A stretch of DNA of 64,000 nucleotides from Athripsodes cinereus (GCA_947579605.1 OX388319.1:2418001-2482000); one strand, 5' to 3'. Positions 20,346 through 30,324 are shown, numbered from the stretch's first letter. Translations and numbers: made by a program. The notes: generated from the letters alone by a model not told the origin.

Positions 20346-21074
20346 GTCAAGAAACAAAAAACGTATGGTAGAAAATAAATATTTGTGTTTTTTTTTTATT
20401 TCATTCTGATAACAATTATAGAGGCCACATTAAATGGAAATTTTTCAAAAAAACTTTATCTTACCTACCTTTTTTAAGAACGTGTTTCAATAATGTGACG
20501 GTTTAGTTGGCGATCTCATTACGATAAGACAAAAGCTGTCAATGAAACTACATAAAGATACCAAGTACCTACCTACTGTCAAAATAAACCTATAAAAACC
20601 GTTGATAAGGTCTAAAATTCGCGACGATAATACTGTTACAAATTGCGACGGAAATGAGAAAAGAATAATAATAATGTAAATCATATTTTGAACCACTCTA
20701 GATTAATCTTTCCAATTCAACACTCACCTATAGTCAACCTATTTGAATAGGTATTAACTAGGTAGGTATGTCGTATATGATACACATACATAATTATGTG
20801 AACTTCCTTGGAGTGCATGACACAGAGTTTCGACGCTTATGAACTGGCTTGGTTAAGACAACTGTTTAAACCTAGGTAACATTCCCAATTCCTCTGTGTC
20901 ATGCTTATCGAATGACTTGATTTTTTTTAAGTTGTATTATAAATAGTTCTACTCAATATTTTTCGACAATCGAAATCTAGGTTTTTATACGATTGCATAC
21001 ATTTCCTGTGTTTTTAAATTGGAAAGACATCTAATTGTGTCAAAAATTCAGAACATCTATATAATTATATAAAA
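20346..21074. other. Anonymous sequence
   Basis: No supported feature. AT-rich with GTAGGTAC words. Confidence 0.5.
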
Positions 21075-21150
21075 GAATGTGGTGTTAGTCAAACCATTTA
21101 TAACTCAAGAATGGATGTACCGATTTGAATGATATCTGATTTGTTGGATT
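21075..21150 (+). repeat. RTE/BovB-like 3' tail fragment
   Basis: ATAACTCAAGAATGGATGTA then CCGATTTGAATGATATCTGA resembles the target-sensing phrase near the 3' end of RTE/BovB-like LINEs (compare AAAATCGGTCCAGCCGTGTC at about 48113). It is a short match. Confidence 0.35.
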
Positions 21151-21534
21151 CTTTCCCGCCCCGAATAGCCGATAGGCTATTAAAATATCTTACAAATTCA
21201 CGGGAGTAAAAATTACGAAGAAAAACAATGTATTCGATACTAAGGGTAAAATACACCATATTATTTACGCCATACATTTTTAATATCAATAAAAAATGCA
21301 ATATGGAGGATTATACAAAATCAACGATGAAGTTTCTTTTTTTAGATTGGCCTATTTATAGAATAATTTTCAAATTAGAATCGTTATCCATACAATTTAA
21401 CATCTGTGATTCTGATATTTAAATTTTAAAAAAATCATGGAAATAATTTTTATAAATTCAAAATTAATAGGTATCTATCTACCTAAAAAAATAAATTAGC
21501 ATGTACCTACATAATTATATTACGTACATCAGAT

Positions 21535-21702
21535 AATTTATAAACAAATCTGAGTTAAGTATAATTGTTCAACATAAATGAATTTTTTTTTTACACTATA
21601 CGATGACACATTTAGACAATTACGTGAGTTTGTAAAGATATTAATGATGTTAATCATACATTGATTCATAGGCGGTACGAGGTTCGCCGGGTCAGCTAGT
21701 AA
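21535..21702 (-). repeat. RTE/BovB-like repeat fragment
   Basis: On the minus strand it begins CTAGCTGACCCGGCGAACCT, the same opening as CTGACCCGGCAAGCGTAGTT at 47828. It is truncated before the conserved 3' phrase. Confidence 0.5.
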
Positions 21703-21987
21703 TAATATAAATAGTAATAATAACATTACAACTATCCTCTGTCTGTTTGTGTGAACGTTCGTAATGATTCCCTTCAACTGCTTCTCCCAACATATACCAT
21801 AATATACTAGCTGATATACCTTATAGCAATAATAATATTATAATATACTTATGTTAGTAATAAAACCAGAACGGATGTCATAATTTGCCGGAATATAACG
21901 CAATGATAATAATAATATTAATACTTGTACAGAAGTAACGAAATCTGGCAGATGGACTTCGACTATGTATGTTTATAGGTGGGATAG

Positions 21988-22582
21988 TGTAGTGTACGAT
22001 CGTGTACTTGGGCAGCAGAATAAACCAGGACGGACTCTCCAAATCAGAAATTGTGAGCAGAATAAACCAGGCACGAATTGCCTTTAATAAAAAATCCAAA
22101 ATATTGGAATCCCCTAATATTGATTTAAGCGTGAGGAAGAATCTCACTAAAGCCTTTGTGCGGAGCATTTTGCTATATGGGTGCGAGACGTGGACCATCA
22201 GCAAGAGTGAAAGCGGACGGTTAGCGGCATTTGAAATGTGGTACTATAGACGCATGCTGAGGATTCATTGGTCGGAACACGTCGAAAACGAAAAAGTGTT
22301 AACCAGGGTTGGCGAAAAAAGGCAACTCCTCAAAAGAATCTGCCAACAACGAGCTAACTGGATTGGCCACAACATTAGGCACCCAGGACTGCTCATCGCA
22401 ATCGCAGAGGGTAGGACTGAAGGCACAAATGGCAGAAGCCGACCGAGAGACGCCTATATGGACCAACTGAAGAGCTGTGGCTCATACATGGAGTTGAAGA
22501 GACTGGCTGAGAATAGGGAGGAGTGGAGAAGAAAGTCCAAACTCGTTGCAGACTAATCCAATGGATTGTAACTCATTATATA
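21988..22582 (+). mobile_element. RTE-type LINE insertion with 14-bp TSD
   Basis: A 5'-truncated LINE copy is bounded by the 14-bp direct repeat TATAGGTGGGATAG at 21974-21987 and 22583-22596. It ends in a TATATA tract, as expected of target-primed reverse transcription. The coding part is listed separately. Confidence 0.75.
22002..22556 (+). pseudogene. RTE-type reverse transcriptase C-terminal domain
   Basis: The frame is open for 184 codons. Blocks in order are YLGSRINQDGLSKSEI (residues ~2-17), ILLYGCETWTISK (~56-68), MWYYRRMLRIHWSEHV (~79-94), RANWIGHNIRHPGLL (~116-130) and RLAENREEWRRKSKLVAD at the end. This is the classic end of RTE-type LINE proteins often mis-annotated as host genes in insects. 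Catalytic domains are missing. It lacks a genuine start codon because the copy is 5'-truncated. The minus-strand fragment at 47050-47480 is a close relative. Confidence 0.85.
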
Positions 22583-22735
22583 TATAGGTGGGATAGAAGA
22601 TGGGTGGAATAGTTGCTATAGGTGCCTACTACAAAGTAACACTTCACATAATCGGAACATCGAGTACCACCTACGTGAAAATATTTCGAGTTTCTGAAAA
22701 GTATTCCAATGAATAATAGGTATGTCGACTGTCCA

Positions 22736-22922
22736 GCAGCAGAAATCAAAACATATTATTAATTTAGCGTAATGTAGTCGTTCGACTATTATAAATGACT
22801 TTGAGAGAAAGTATAATACAGAAGTCATTGTGTATTTTAGCTACGAAATTGATATTTTCTCGCAGTCGACTATAGTCGGACGACTACATAACGCTAAAAT
22901 GTGTTTTGACTGAGGCTGCTGT
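22736..22922. mobile_element. Probable MITE with ~45-bp inverted arms
   Basis: Left arm 22746-22789 and right arm 22873-22909 are reverse complements with few differences (TTTAGCGTAATGTAGTCGTT against TTTAGCGTTATGTAGTCGTC). Outer CAGCAGC/GCTGCTG words mark the likely ends. No matching target duplication could be fixed, so the superfamily is unknown. Confidence 0.55.
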
Positions 22923-22977
22923 TCCATAACTCTAATAAAAGAAATGTCTAATATTTGCCATTTTTTGTAATTTTCTT

Positions 22978-23295
22978 CTTCTTCTTCTTCAAGTGCCCTG
23001 TCGGGTCCCCCCAACGTTGGCGATCACCTCGGCGAACTTGTCCCTGTCCTGCGCTGCTCTTCCACACTTCGAATGCCGGTCCACTCCCTTATGTTTCGCA
23101 GCCAGGACATCTGTCTCCTACCGGGACCTCGGCGTCCCTCAATTTTCCCCTTCAATATCAGTTAGAGAGAAGGTGGTATTTTTCTCCACGCAGAACATGA
23201 CCCAGATGTGAAACCTTCCGAACCTTGATGATTGATAACAGCTCCCTGTCAACTCTAGCTCGCCTCAGGACTTCGGTATTGGTAACCATGTAATT
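22978..23295 (-). pseudogene. RTE-type LINE C-terminus, minus
   Basis: On the minus strand the frame gives RQMSWLRNIREWTGIRSVEE then LRRAAQDRDKFAEVIANVGG and a stop, followed by GAAGAAGAAGAAG. This is a standard RTE-type end. The plus-strand frames over this region are shadows. A short relative is at 58853-58930. Confidence 0.75.
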
Positions 23296-23454
23296 TTGGT
23301 ATGCTTAAAATATTTTGCTTTAAAAACACAACAAAGTCAAATATACTATATAATTATAGCACTGTGAAAGACATTCGTGTCTTTATTCAGTTCAATAGTT
23401 AAACATTTTTTTCTAATTCAATAATAAATGTGGAGTTTTAAAAAATAAATAACA

Positions 23455-23705
23455 CAACATCCATAGACAATTCAACACTGATTGAGCTAGTCCCAAAGTA
23501 AGATGTGGATCTTGTATTCTGGATGCATATGCGACGAAACACATATTTTATTATATAGAATGCACTTAACACATACCTATGCATGTCAAACACATATAAA
23601 TGACTATTTAACAACACCATCACGGCACAACCCAAAACCGTGATAACCAGCGGACCAACTGCATGTAATAAACATGCAAGCCGTCTTCTCCATGCCAAAA
23701 AAATA
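23455..23705 (-). repeat. SINE body joined to TAG-tail repeat piece
   Basis: The first ~135 bp carry GATTGAGCTAGTCCCAAAGT and ATGTGGATCTTGTATTCTGG (SINE body). From about 23600, ACCATCACGGCA, GACCAACTGCATGTAATAAA and GCCGTCTTCTCCATGCCAA are TAG-tail repeat blocks, with a short deletion of the GGGGTAG part. Confidence 0.6.
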
Positions 23706-23816
23706 ATTACAAATGAATAATCGATCAATTAGCATGAACAATCAGTAGGCGAATGAATATTCCTTAACAAATATTAAAGATTTACTTAAAAATCAATTAA
23801 TAAAAATAATAATTGG

Positions 23817-23957
23817 ACTTGGGTCAGTTGGACGACCCATTCTAGCGATAAACTCGGCCTCTTTAATTGAATAATTGATATTTTTGTGATACTTTGTATT
23901 GATTTGAAATAATGTTTCCAATGTACAGTGAAGAATAAAATAAGTAAATAAATAACA
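23817..23957 (+). mobile_element. CR1-like LINE (family C) 3' end
   Basis: It retains TTGGGTCAGTTGGACGACCC, ATTCTAGCGATAAACTCGGC and CAATGTACAGTGAAGAATAA with an (AATAAATA)n tail. Only the 3' UTR remains. Better copies are at 41733 and 49621. Confidence 0.7.
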
Positions 23958-24217
23958 AATTGTCTAGGAAAGAAGTACCTACTTTAAAAATAACCAAAAA
24001 AACAGAGGGTAAGTTAGTCCTTTTCTTCAAATGACAGTTTACTAGATATAAAATAATATTATTATTATTACTAGAGAAAATGTATAACTAGCAAAACAAA
24101 ATGAGATTCTGGGAACAAAATCATTTTTGCAAGAATAGCACCACGTTACGAAATTATTATATACTTACTAAGACCATAATACCTTGTACTCAGTAGGTAC
24201 GTACTTATCTGACAAAG

Positions 24218-24372
24218 TAATCTACTACTACTACTACTATACCATCACGGCATATCCCACAAGTGGGGTAGCCAGCAGACCAGCTGCATGTAAGAAACAT
24301 GGAAGCTGTCCTCTTCGTGCCAATATAAAATCAAGACATTCAGGATGGGTGGCAAATCTCATCGTATCAAAG
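24218..24372 (-). repeat. TAG-tail repeat, 3' half
   Basis: A clean (CTA)5 tract leads into TATACCATCACGGCATATCC, CACAAGTGGGGTAGCCAGCA, GCATGTAAGAAACATGGAAG and the ATTCAGGATGGGTGGCAAAT block. It stops at the CTCATCG block, so it is truncated at the element's 5' side. Confidence 0.75.
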
Positions 24373-24476
24373 TAATCTCCCAGTTATTTTATTATTTTAT
24401 ACATTTGTCGATGTGGTATGTTGGTAGTTTCTTAGCATTGTTACGAATGTTTGGAGTCAAAAAGTTTACTAATAAT

Positions 24477-24814
24477 CATCGTCATCATCATCGCCCTCAA
24501 CGCTCCTCTCGAGAGCACAGGGCAGAAACTTGCCTCCTCCATTCAAAGCGACTCTGTGCCAATCACGTCACCTCCTCCCACAACATTCCCTGCGCTCTGA
24601 TATCGTTGTCATAGGAACGGTGTATTGTGAGAGAGGGACGTTGATGCTGTGCGCCGGCGCACGCGGCAGTGATCTGTTATCTCCGTGATACAGGAGAGAC
24701 GATCATGGTCCTGGCTGGGTCATGTTCTGAGAATGCCCACTGATAATTAGCCAAAAAGAGCACTACTGTTCTTCCGTCCGCAAGGGTTCCGTCGGCTCAG
24801 GCGTCCCTCTTTCT
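24477..24814 (-). mobile_element. RTE (EWRRL) LINE with internal inversion
   Basis: Positions 24477-24640 carry the LINE 3' part on the minus strand (GATGATGATGACGATG end, then the GAATGGAGGAGG block). Positions 24641-24814 carry the adjoining upstream part on the plus strand (GATGCTGTGCGCCGGCGCAC up to GTCCCTCTTTC). The two halves meet head to head and share about 12 bp (CGTCCCTCTYTC). This is the structure produced by twin priming during LINE insertion. Confidence 0.75.
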
Positions 24815-24859
24815 TACTAATACCTAATAATTATATTTTATTCTACGCGCGACCAAGAT

Positions 24860-24965
24860 CGATCCTGGATTTGAGTGCAATATTTGACTGAAGCGCAAAA
24901 AATAATAATAGGTAATAAACATTTGAGTCAAATATTGCGCTTGAGAATGACAGGATCCCTGTCGA
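24860..24965. repeat. Imperfect inverted repeat
   Basis: A perfect 13-bp stem, GCAATATTTGACT (24877-24889) with AGTCAAATATTGC (24926-24938), has a 36-nt loop. Imperfect outer pairing involves GATCCTGGATTTGAG and a GATCC-containing block to the right. It may be a small foldback element. Confidence 0.4.
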
Positions 24966-25042
24966 AACCTTGATCGTACATGAAATAAAGTACAAGTGGC
25001 ATTATTAGTTAAGCTTTTGTCTCTAATTATTATCGGACAATT

Positions 25043-25092
25043 CATATGTGGCGCCGTTTAACGACCCGTGACCATCTCAAGGGCGCCGTGAT
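25043..25092 (-). mobile_element. CR1-like family A 3' end, minus
   Basis: TGGCGCCGTTTAACGACCCG and CCATCTCAAGGGCGCC are the reverse complement of the family A terminal blocks. Confidence 0.6.
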
Positions 25093-25253
25093 AATCTTCC
25101 AGTTATGCATATAAAAAAAACATATAGAAAAGATGAAGTCAATGGTAGGTAATGAGAAGAAATGACAATAAATTGGTGCGCAATTTTTTTTTAATTATTT
25201 TCATTGTGACTAATGTTGTTGTGGTTGGATATTTGAAAAAGACGGATGATGAA

Positions 25254-25330
25254 CTACTACTAATAATAAACCATCACAAAATTTCTCACAAGTGGGGTAA
25301 ACAGCTGGCTAACTGCATGTAATAAACACG
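25254..25330 (-). repeat. TAG-tail repeat, 3' end only
   Basis: CTACTACTAATAATAAACCA, TCACAAGTGGGGTAAACAGC and CTGCATGTAATAAACACGCA. The rest is lost. Confidence 0.6.
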
Positions 25331-25399
25331 CAGACAATAAGCCCTCGAATTTATCATCAACTACTTGTATTTGAGTGTAGTTTCTTCACTTTACCTTAG

Positions 25400-25440
25400 C
25401 CTGATGATGAGAAAAGCCAGCTTGCTATTATTAAAGTTAA
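25400..25440 (+). ncRNA. Hammerhead-like motif remnant
   Basis: CCTGATGATGAGAAAAGCCA resembles the CTGATGATGAGAGCGAAAGC element on the minus strand at 31617-31665, but the stem has been lost. Confidence 0.2.
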
Positions 25441-26165
25441 TGTGGAAGTACTAAATACGAGTATTTCATAATAATAACTTTACACGAACTTCGTTGACTC
25501 TATCATGAAGAACTGCATTAATGCCGATTTTGTGGGATATTAGTATCGACTTTGAATTAATACTTCCATCCTGACAGAGATACAAAAGTAAAAATCTTAT
25601 ACAAAGAGAAATTAGGTTAAACCCTTTAAGGTGAACTTGATATCTCATCGCAATATTAAGTTCAAGTGAGAACCGCTTTTCTACATAATAATATTCGGAC
25701 ACAAGAAATAGGCTGAAATAGTTAGTAGTAAGTAATATTATTTATGGACTTGTGAATTAGGTAAGTATATATTTCAGAGAACAGTGCAGGCAATATGAAA
25801 TATCTACATACAATATTATAATGTACCATGTACAGTGGGAGAAAAAAAAGAGTTGTACACTCACAGATTCTTAGAGAGGTGGAAAAACTCATCCTTTTTA
25901 AAACATATCTTAGTATTTGAGTTATTCCCCCCATCTTGAATGTTCACTTTTAGAATTTTCCCAAAATTTTCACAAAACATTATCATGAACAGCGTCCTCG
26001 AGGTGCCATGGCACAAAGATGGGGCTTTAAATACTTTCCGTTTATTAATTATTTATTATAGTTAGGGCACAAAAATGACGAAATGTTTATTTTGTACACT
26101 ACTTGCAATAAGTATCTACATTAAATTTTCGAAATTATCGAGAAAAACCTTGAGGAACGACATTT
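25441..26165. other. Anonymous sequence
   Basis: No supported feature. Confidence 0.5.
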
Positions 26166-26305
26166 TATAAAATAATAAAATATTACAAAACACTGTTTTA
26201 CTTCCACTTCACTTTATGTAGTCAAATGTCAAGACAACGTTCTGACATCAATTGAATGAAGTGGAAGTAAAACAGTGTTCTGTACCTAATCTTATATTAT
26301 TTTAT
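26166..26305. repeat. Hairpin-forming inverted repeat
   Basis: Arms 26189-26211 and 26257-26279 are perfect 23-bp reverse complements (core CACTGTTTTACTTCCACTTC). Imperfect pairing extends outward through AT-rich TTATAAAATAATA-like sequence to about 46 bp per arm. The 45-nt loop itself holds a TGTCA...TGACA palindrome. It may be a foldback MITE or the source of a structured RNA. Confidence 0.65.
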
Positions 26306-26745
26306 ACCTGAATTAGTTTTACAATATTGTAATGGATGATACTTTGCTGGTAAAGAGAGCAATTTTGCGTATCTCGGTAACAAAACTATTTTCAACCAAG
26401 TGCATCGATTTAACACTGTATCGGTTTTTCCTCCCTGATAGTAGGCATGTACTACACACGTCACATTTCCTCGGCGGGTTAATCAATCCAGCAGTACCTA
26501 CACAGTGCTAACTAAGACATTGATTAATTATATTATTATTATTTTACATGTACACTATACACCAAACTAACTATATTATGTTTTATACCTACACTATGAA
26601 CTATAGAGTGATGGTAGCGTACCTCCTTTATGTCCCTAAACAATATAATATAAATAACATATTATTGATGCATATTGTTGGTACCTACTTCACAAAATAA
26701 TTTAATGGCTGGAAGTAGTACCTACATAATGCTATACTGCAAAAC
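26306..26745. other. Anonymous sequence
   Basis: No supported feature. Confidence 0.5.
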
Positions 26746-26915
26746 TACTACTATTCCATCACGGCATATACCACAAATGGGGTAGCCGGCAGACCAGCTG
26801 CATATAATAAACACACGAGCCGTCTTCTCCTTGCAAATATAAAATCAAGACATTCAGGATGGGTCGCAAACCTCATCGCTGATTTTAAGATGTAAAATAT
26901 CTTAATTTTTTCAGA
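26746..26915 (-). repeat. TAG-tail repeat, 3' half
   Basis: CTACTACTATTCCATCACGG, CACAAATGGGGTAGCCGGCA, CATTCAGGATGGGTCGCAAA and ATGTAAAATATCTTAATTTT, ending in TTTCAGACAC. Confidence 0.7.
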
Positions 26916-27345
26916 CACTTTTTGAAAATATGAATTTAAGTTTGTAATAGGCTAAAATATACTTATAAAACCATCACGGTAAGCAATATGCTTGTGTTGC
27001 GAAGATGGAGTAGGTCAGCAGTTGGGAGGAATATCAAACTCAGGATCCAGTGTTGAAGTGAGGTGCTTTGTCACATAAACAACACATTAATGTTGTCCGA
27101 TAATAATTGATAGGTATAATATTTTAGATACTTGTTTGATGATTTGATCAACTGCATCTTAGTGTATTATGTACAATTGGAAGTTCGTCGCCTGATAGTA
27201 AGAGAGTACTGCAAAAATGTCGATCAAAATTACACTTCCAATGAATAGTTATATCATAATGTAACATTTTTTTTAAAAAACTTTTACATAATCATGAACT
27301 GGTTGGAACGTTTGATGTAAGTATATAGTAGGTATGTTTGTCTGT
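26916..27345. other. Anonymous sequence
   Basis: No supported feature. Confidence 0.5.
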
Positions 27346-28180
27346 CGGATGATTTATTCGGCGCCGTTTAATGGAGCGTCCATCTAATGTGGTGTTCTCA
27401 CTTTGGCGAATATCGCTAGGGCACCAAAATATCGCCAGCCATTTGAACCGTGTGAACAAAATGACAGCTAGTCTGAAACGATAAAAACCAGTAGAAACGA
27501 TATCGTCTCGAGTTGACCACCTTCCAACTTTCTCGGGCGATCGAACGATTTGCACATGCGCAGATATGCGCGGCGTTTGTGTCTATGGTAAAAGCTTTAT
27601 AACCTATAAATTTTATAATGTTTCCCGCTTCGTGACAGCTGTTATCTTTTTTGTTGGTTTGTGGCGTTTGTTTCCTTAATTAAAAGGCGCCTTATAACCT
27701 CTACTATAACATTTTCGACTAAAAATAAACACTTCGCGATCTCCATATCGACGCCATTTTGAAAACAGTGTCAAAATCAAAGCGCATCTGACAGATCGTT
27801 TCTATATCGGTGGACTTGTGTGAACAGGTGTGATGATCAATGGGCGTACGGCGAATTTTGTTTTTTCGCCTGGCGTTATATTTTGAAATTCGGCTGGCGA
27901 TATTCGCCAAATGTGAACACCCCATAATAGTCCCAGGAAATATGTTGGAAGAGCGATGTCTTCAATTTGTTCCAGAACGTTGTCAATTTATCTTTTTTTA
28001 CGAAGGTTCTTGAAGTCGATTGTAGATGACGGATCTTGCGACACCAAAAGTCCTGTCGTGGAAGCAGGAACTTTTGATCTTGTCCAGAATATTTGTGGAT
28101 GACTTTGCCGAGCGTAGATGTCTACTTGCAGGTGTTTTAAGAACATAGAGCTCAAAAAGTGACTAAGGTGGCATAGGTAT
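27346..28180 (-). mobile_element. CR1-like family A LINE, interrupted by MITE
   Basis: On the minus strand, the C-terminal coding part (28180 down to 27928) resembles 571-930: CCTTAGTCACTTTTTGAGCT, AGTAGACATCTACGCTCGGC, and an AAGACATCGCTCTTCCAACA block. It then jumps over 27388-27924 to the 3' end CATTAAACGGCGCCGAATAA at 27346-27375. The reading frame is broken. Confidence 0.75.
27388..27924. mobile_element. 537-bp MITE, TAA target (PIF/Harbinger-like?)
   Basis: The left end TGTGGTGTTCTCACTTTGGC and the inward-read right end TGGGGTGTTCACATTTGGCG match closely, and the GGCGAATATCGC block is inverted at both ends. TAA lies outside on both sides (27385-27387 and 27925-27927). A 3-bp TAA/TWA target is typical of PIF/Harbinger, but the terminal bases are not diagnostic. 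No transposase is present. Confidence 0.75.
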
Positions 28181-28605
28181 TATTTATTGTGCCACATAAT
28201 TTTTTTTTTTTATCTGGTTATATAATGCTTAGAAGCTTGGATGGCAGTTGTGCCGCCGCATTTTGTACAAAATGTCTTAGGTAAATGTTTTTCATTAAAC
28301 CTAAAAGTGTTTTTATAAGTAGGTACACGGTATTAGATCTCGTTAAAAAAATAACCCAAAAATCCCTATAAAGATTATCTATCAAAGGCGAAGAAATTGT
28401 ATTAATAATTATGAAGTATTTTCTCTCTTTCATAAGTATAATATTATCACATTAATAAGACATAAATAATCCTAACTCCCAAGATACATATAATACTAGA
28501 TACATCACAAATATCTACACACACGCACACACCTGATAAAATAATATAAATATAAAGGAACTTACTTAATTAACGCCAAAAATGAAGAAGGGAGAACGGG
28601 AGTAC
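28181..28605. other. Anonymous sequence
   Basis: No supported feature. A short CACACA run lies near 28518. Confidence 0.5.
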
Positions 28606-28613
28606 CTACAGAG

Positions 28614-29496
28614 TAGGGATGTTGCGGATGCCGATTTTTACACATCCGCGGATGTGAATGCGGATGAGGATTTTTGAAGGCTCACATCCGCGGATGCGGA
28701 TGTTTAAGATGTTATAGAAAAAAAAGTAAATGAATTAAGAATTAAAATAATGAAACACCTAGTTAACATTTTTATTAATTGCTCCAAATATCTATCTACC
28801 TCCACGATAAGTATTCCACAGCGCAAACAGACACATAATGATTTATTTTCAAGAAACAAATTATTTTTTTATTTTTTTTTTTTATTTTATTTTATTGGCA
28901 CATCTACAGGTTTTATACAAATATAATATATTACAATATACAAACATATTAACCCATTTACAGATTGCACATTTGTATTCGAATGTGTTTACATAGCTAA
29001 AAGAAAGATAAAGTAATAATAAAAAACCAAATACTTAAATACAAAAGAAGAATAACAAAACGACAACAAAAGAAGTTACTTAAAAAATAGACATGACACG
29101 ACTCCCCAGAGCACCATGCAACCACCGCCATTCCCCGAGCCTCCCACTCGCCACCGCGGCCCCGGCGGAGCGCCCCCCACCAACGAGCGTCAATCCAAAA
29201 CTTTAAAAGCCCTAGACTAACGCCCGCCAACGGCGGACGCCCCATCGAAACCGCGGTAGCATTTATGCACCACAACAAACGCGTCGGATCTTGTCACCAT
29301 TTTTTTTCGTTTCCATTGGTTAATGTCAAGTGCGAACGGCACGCGCCATACGCCGGCCCCACTCAATTTCTTTCTTGTCGCAACTTGTCTTACATCCGCA
29401 TCCGCATTGATTATTGCGGATACGGATGCGGATGTCCAAATCCATGCGGAAGTTCCGCATTTGCGGATGCGGATGCGAATATTCGCGACATCCCTG
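28614..29496. mobile_element. hAT-type element rich in GCGGATG words
   Basis: An 883-bp element bounded by the perfect 8-bp repeat CTACAGAG (28606-28613 and 29497-29504). The ends are TAGGGATGTTGCGGATGCCG and, inward from the right, CAGGGATGTCGCGAATATTC. Both ends carry clusters of CATCCGCGGATG and GCGGATGCGGATG, which can form many hairpins. No transposase frame is present. The middle (about 28862-29290) looks like a nested LINE in minus orientation. Confidence 0.85.
28862..29290 (-). mobile_element. Probable LINE 3' end nested in hAT element
   Basis: The left boundary is an A-rich tail seen as T-rich sequence (TTTTATTTTATTTTATTGGC). On the minus strand an AATAAA-type end follows a ~180-nt unremarkable UTR and a sharply GC-rich block (about 29100-29262) that encodes GRPPLAGVSLGLLKFWIDAR in one frame. 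The GC-rich part is unlike anything else here and suggests recent transfer of a different LINE family. The family is not recognised. Confidence 0.45.
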
Positions 29497-29674
29497 CTAC
29501 AGAGGTGTATTTTTTTTATAGTAGGTACATCACGTCAGAAAGGCGGTAGTGAGTGTGTTCTGTAAATAACATTAACTACTACCTACTGGGTAATTAATCA
29601 AGAAATGATATATTTCCCTGCTCTCACAAACGCTGCAAACATGCCTAAAGCGCAATATTTAAATGTTCCTTATT

Positions 29675-30093
29675 AGGTTGACGCCGCTTATCCCAAGCTA
29701 ACCCTTAATTTAGTTAAAGGTGCTTTTACATCCCATAAACTTCAATATTAAAAACATAACAATAACATAACATGCAAAGACAGTTCACACAGATCGAGCT
29801 AGTCCCAAACTAAAATTTGAATCTTAGTAATATAACCTTAAGTATATGAATTATATTTCACAACTATTTTACACCGAAATTTAAATGACAGATAGGGTGA
29901 CCTTCAGTGAAAAGACTAGGTTTTTTTATTATTATCATCTGATAATAAATGTTTAAGCTGAAAGGTAGTTCTGAAATTTGCTCTATCTGTTCCTTACACT
30001 AACTATGATGTAAAATAAATAATTGTGAAATATTGAAATATTGTAAAATAATACTTAACCGAATTAAGGGCTAGCTTAGGATAAGCGTCACCT
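29675..30093. mobile_element. TIR element (419 bp) containing a SINE piece
   Basis: Left arm 29675-29716 (AGGTTGACGCCGCTTATCCC, AAGCTAACCCTTAATT) and right arm 30055-30093 are reverse complements with few differences. The target duplication is not clear. A SINE body fragment lies at 29763-29845 inside it. Confidence 0.6.
29763..29845 (-). repeat. tRNA-SINE body fragment
   Basis: CATAACATGCAAAGACAGTT, CACACAGATCGAGCTAGTCC and CAAACTAAAATTTGAATCTT match the copy at 61612. Confidence 0.6.
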
Positions 30094-30324
30094 CAAAGAT
30101 ACATTGAAATATTGAGTCTTGGTTCCTTATATTTTAACTAAAGCAAAAACAATAGCAAAATACTTAAGCAGAAATATTTCTAGTTATCCTAATTTTTGAA
30201 AGCCCTGAAAAAACCCTTATGCATCCTAGAGTTAAAGGCAGATTTTAAGAAAACATTACAACCATATTCAATTTAGTGATGAGGTAGGTATGTCACCCAT
30301 CCTGAATCTCTAATTTTTCACTTT

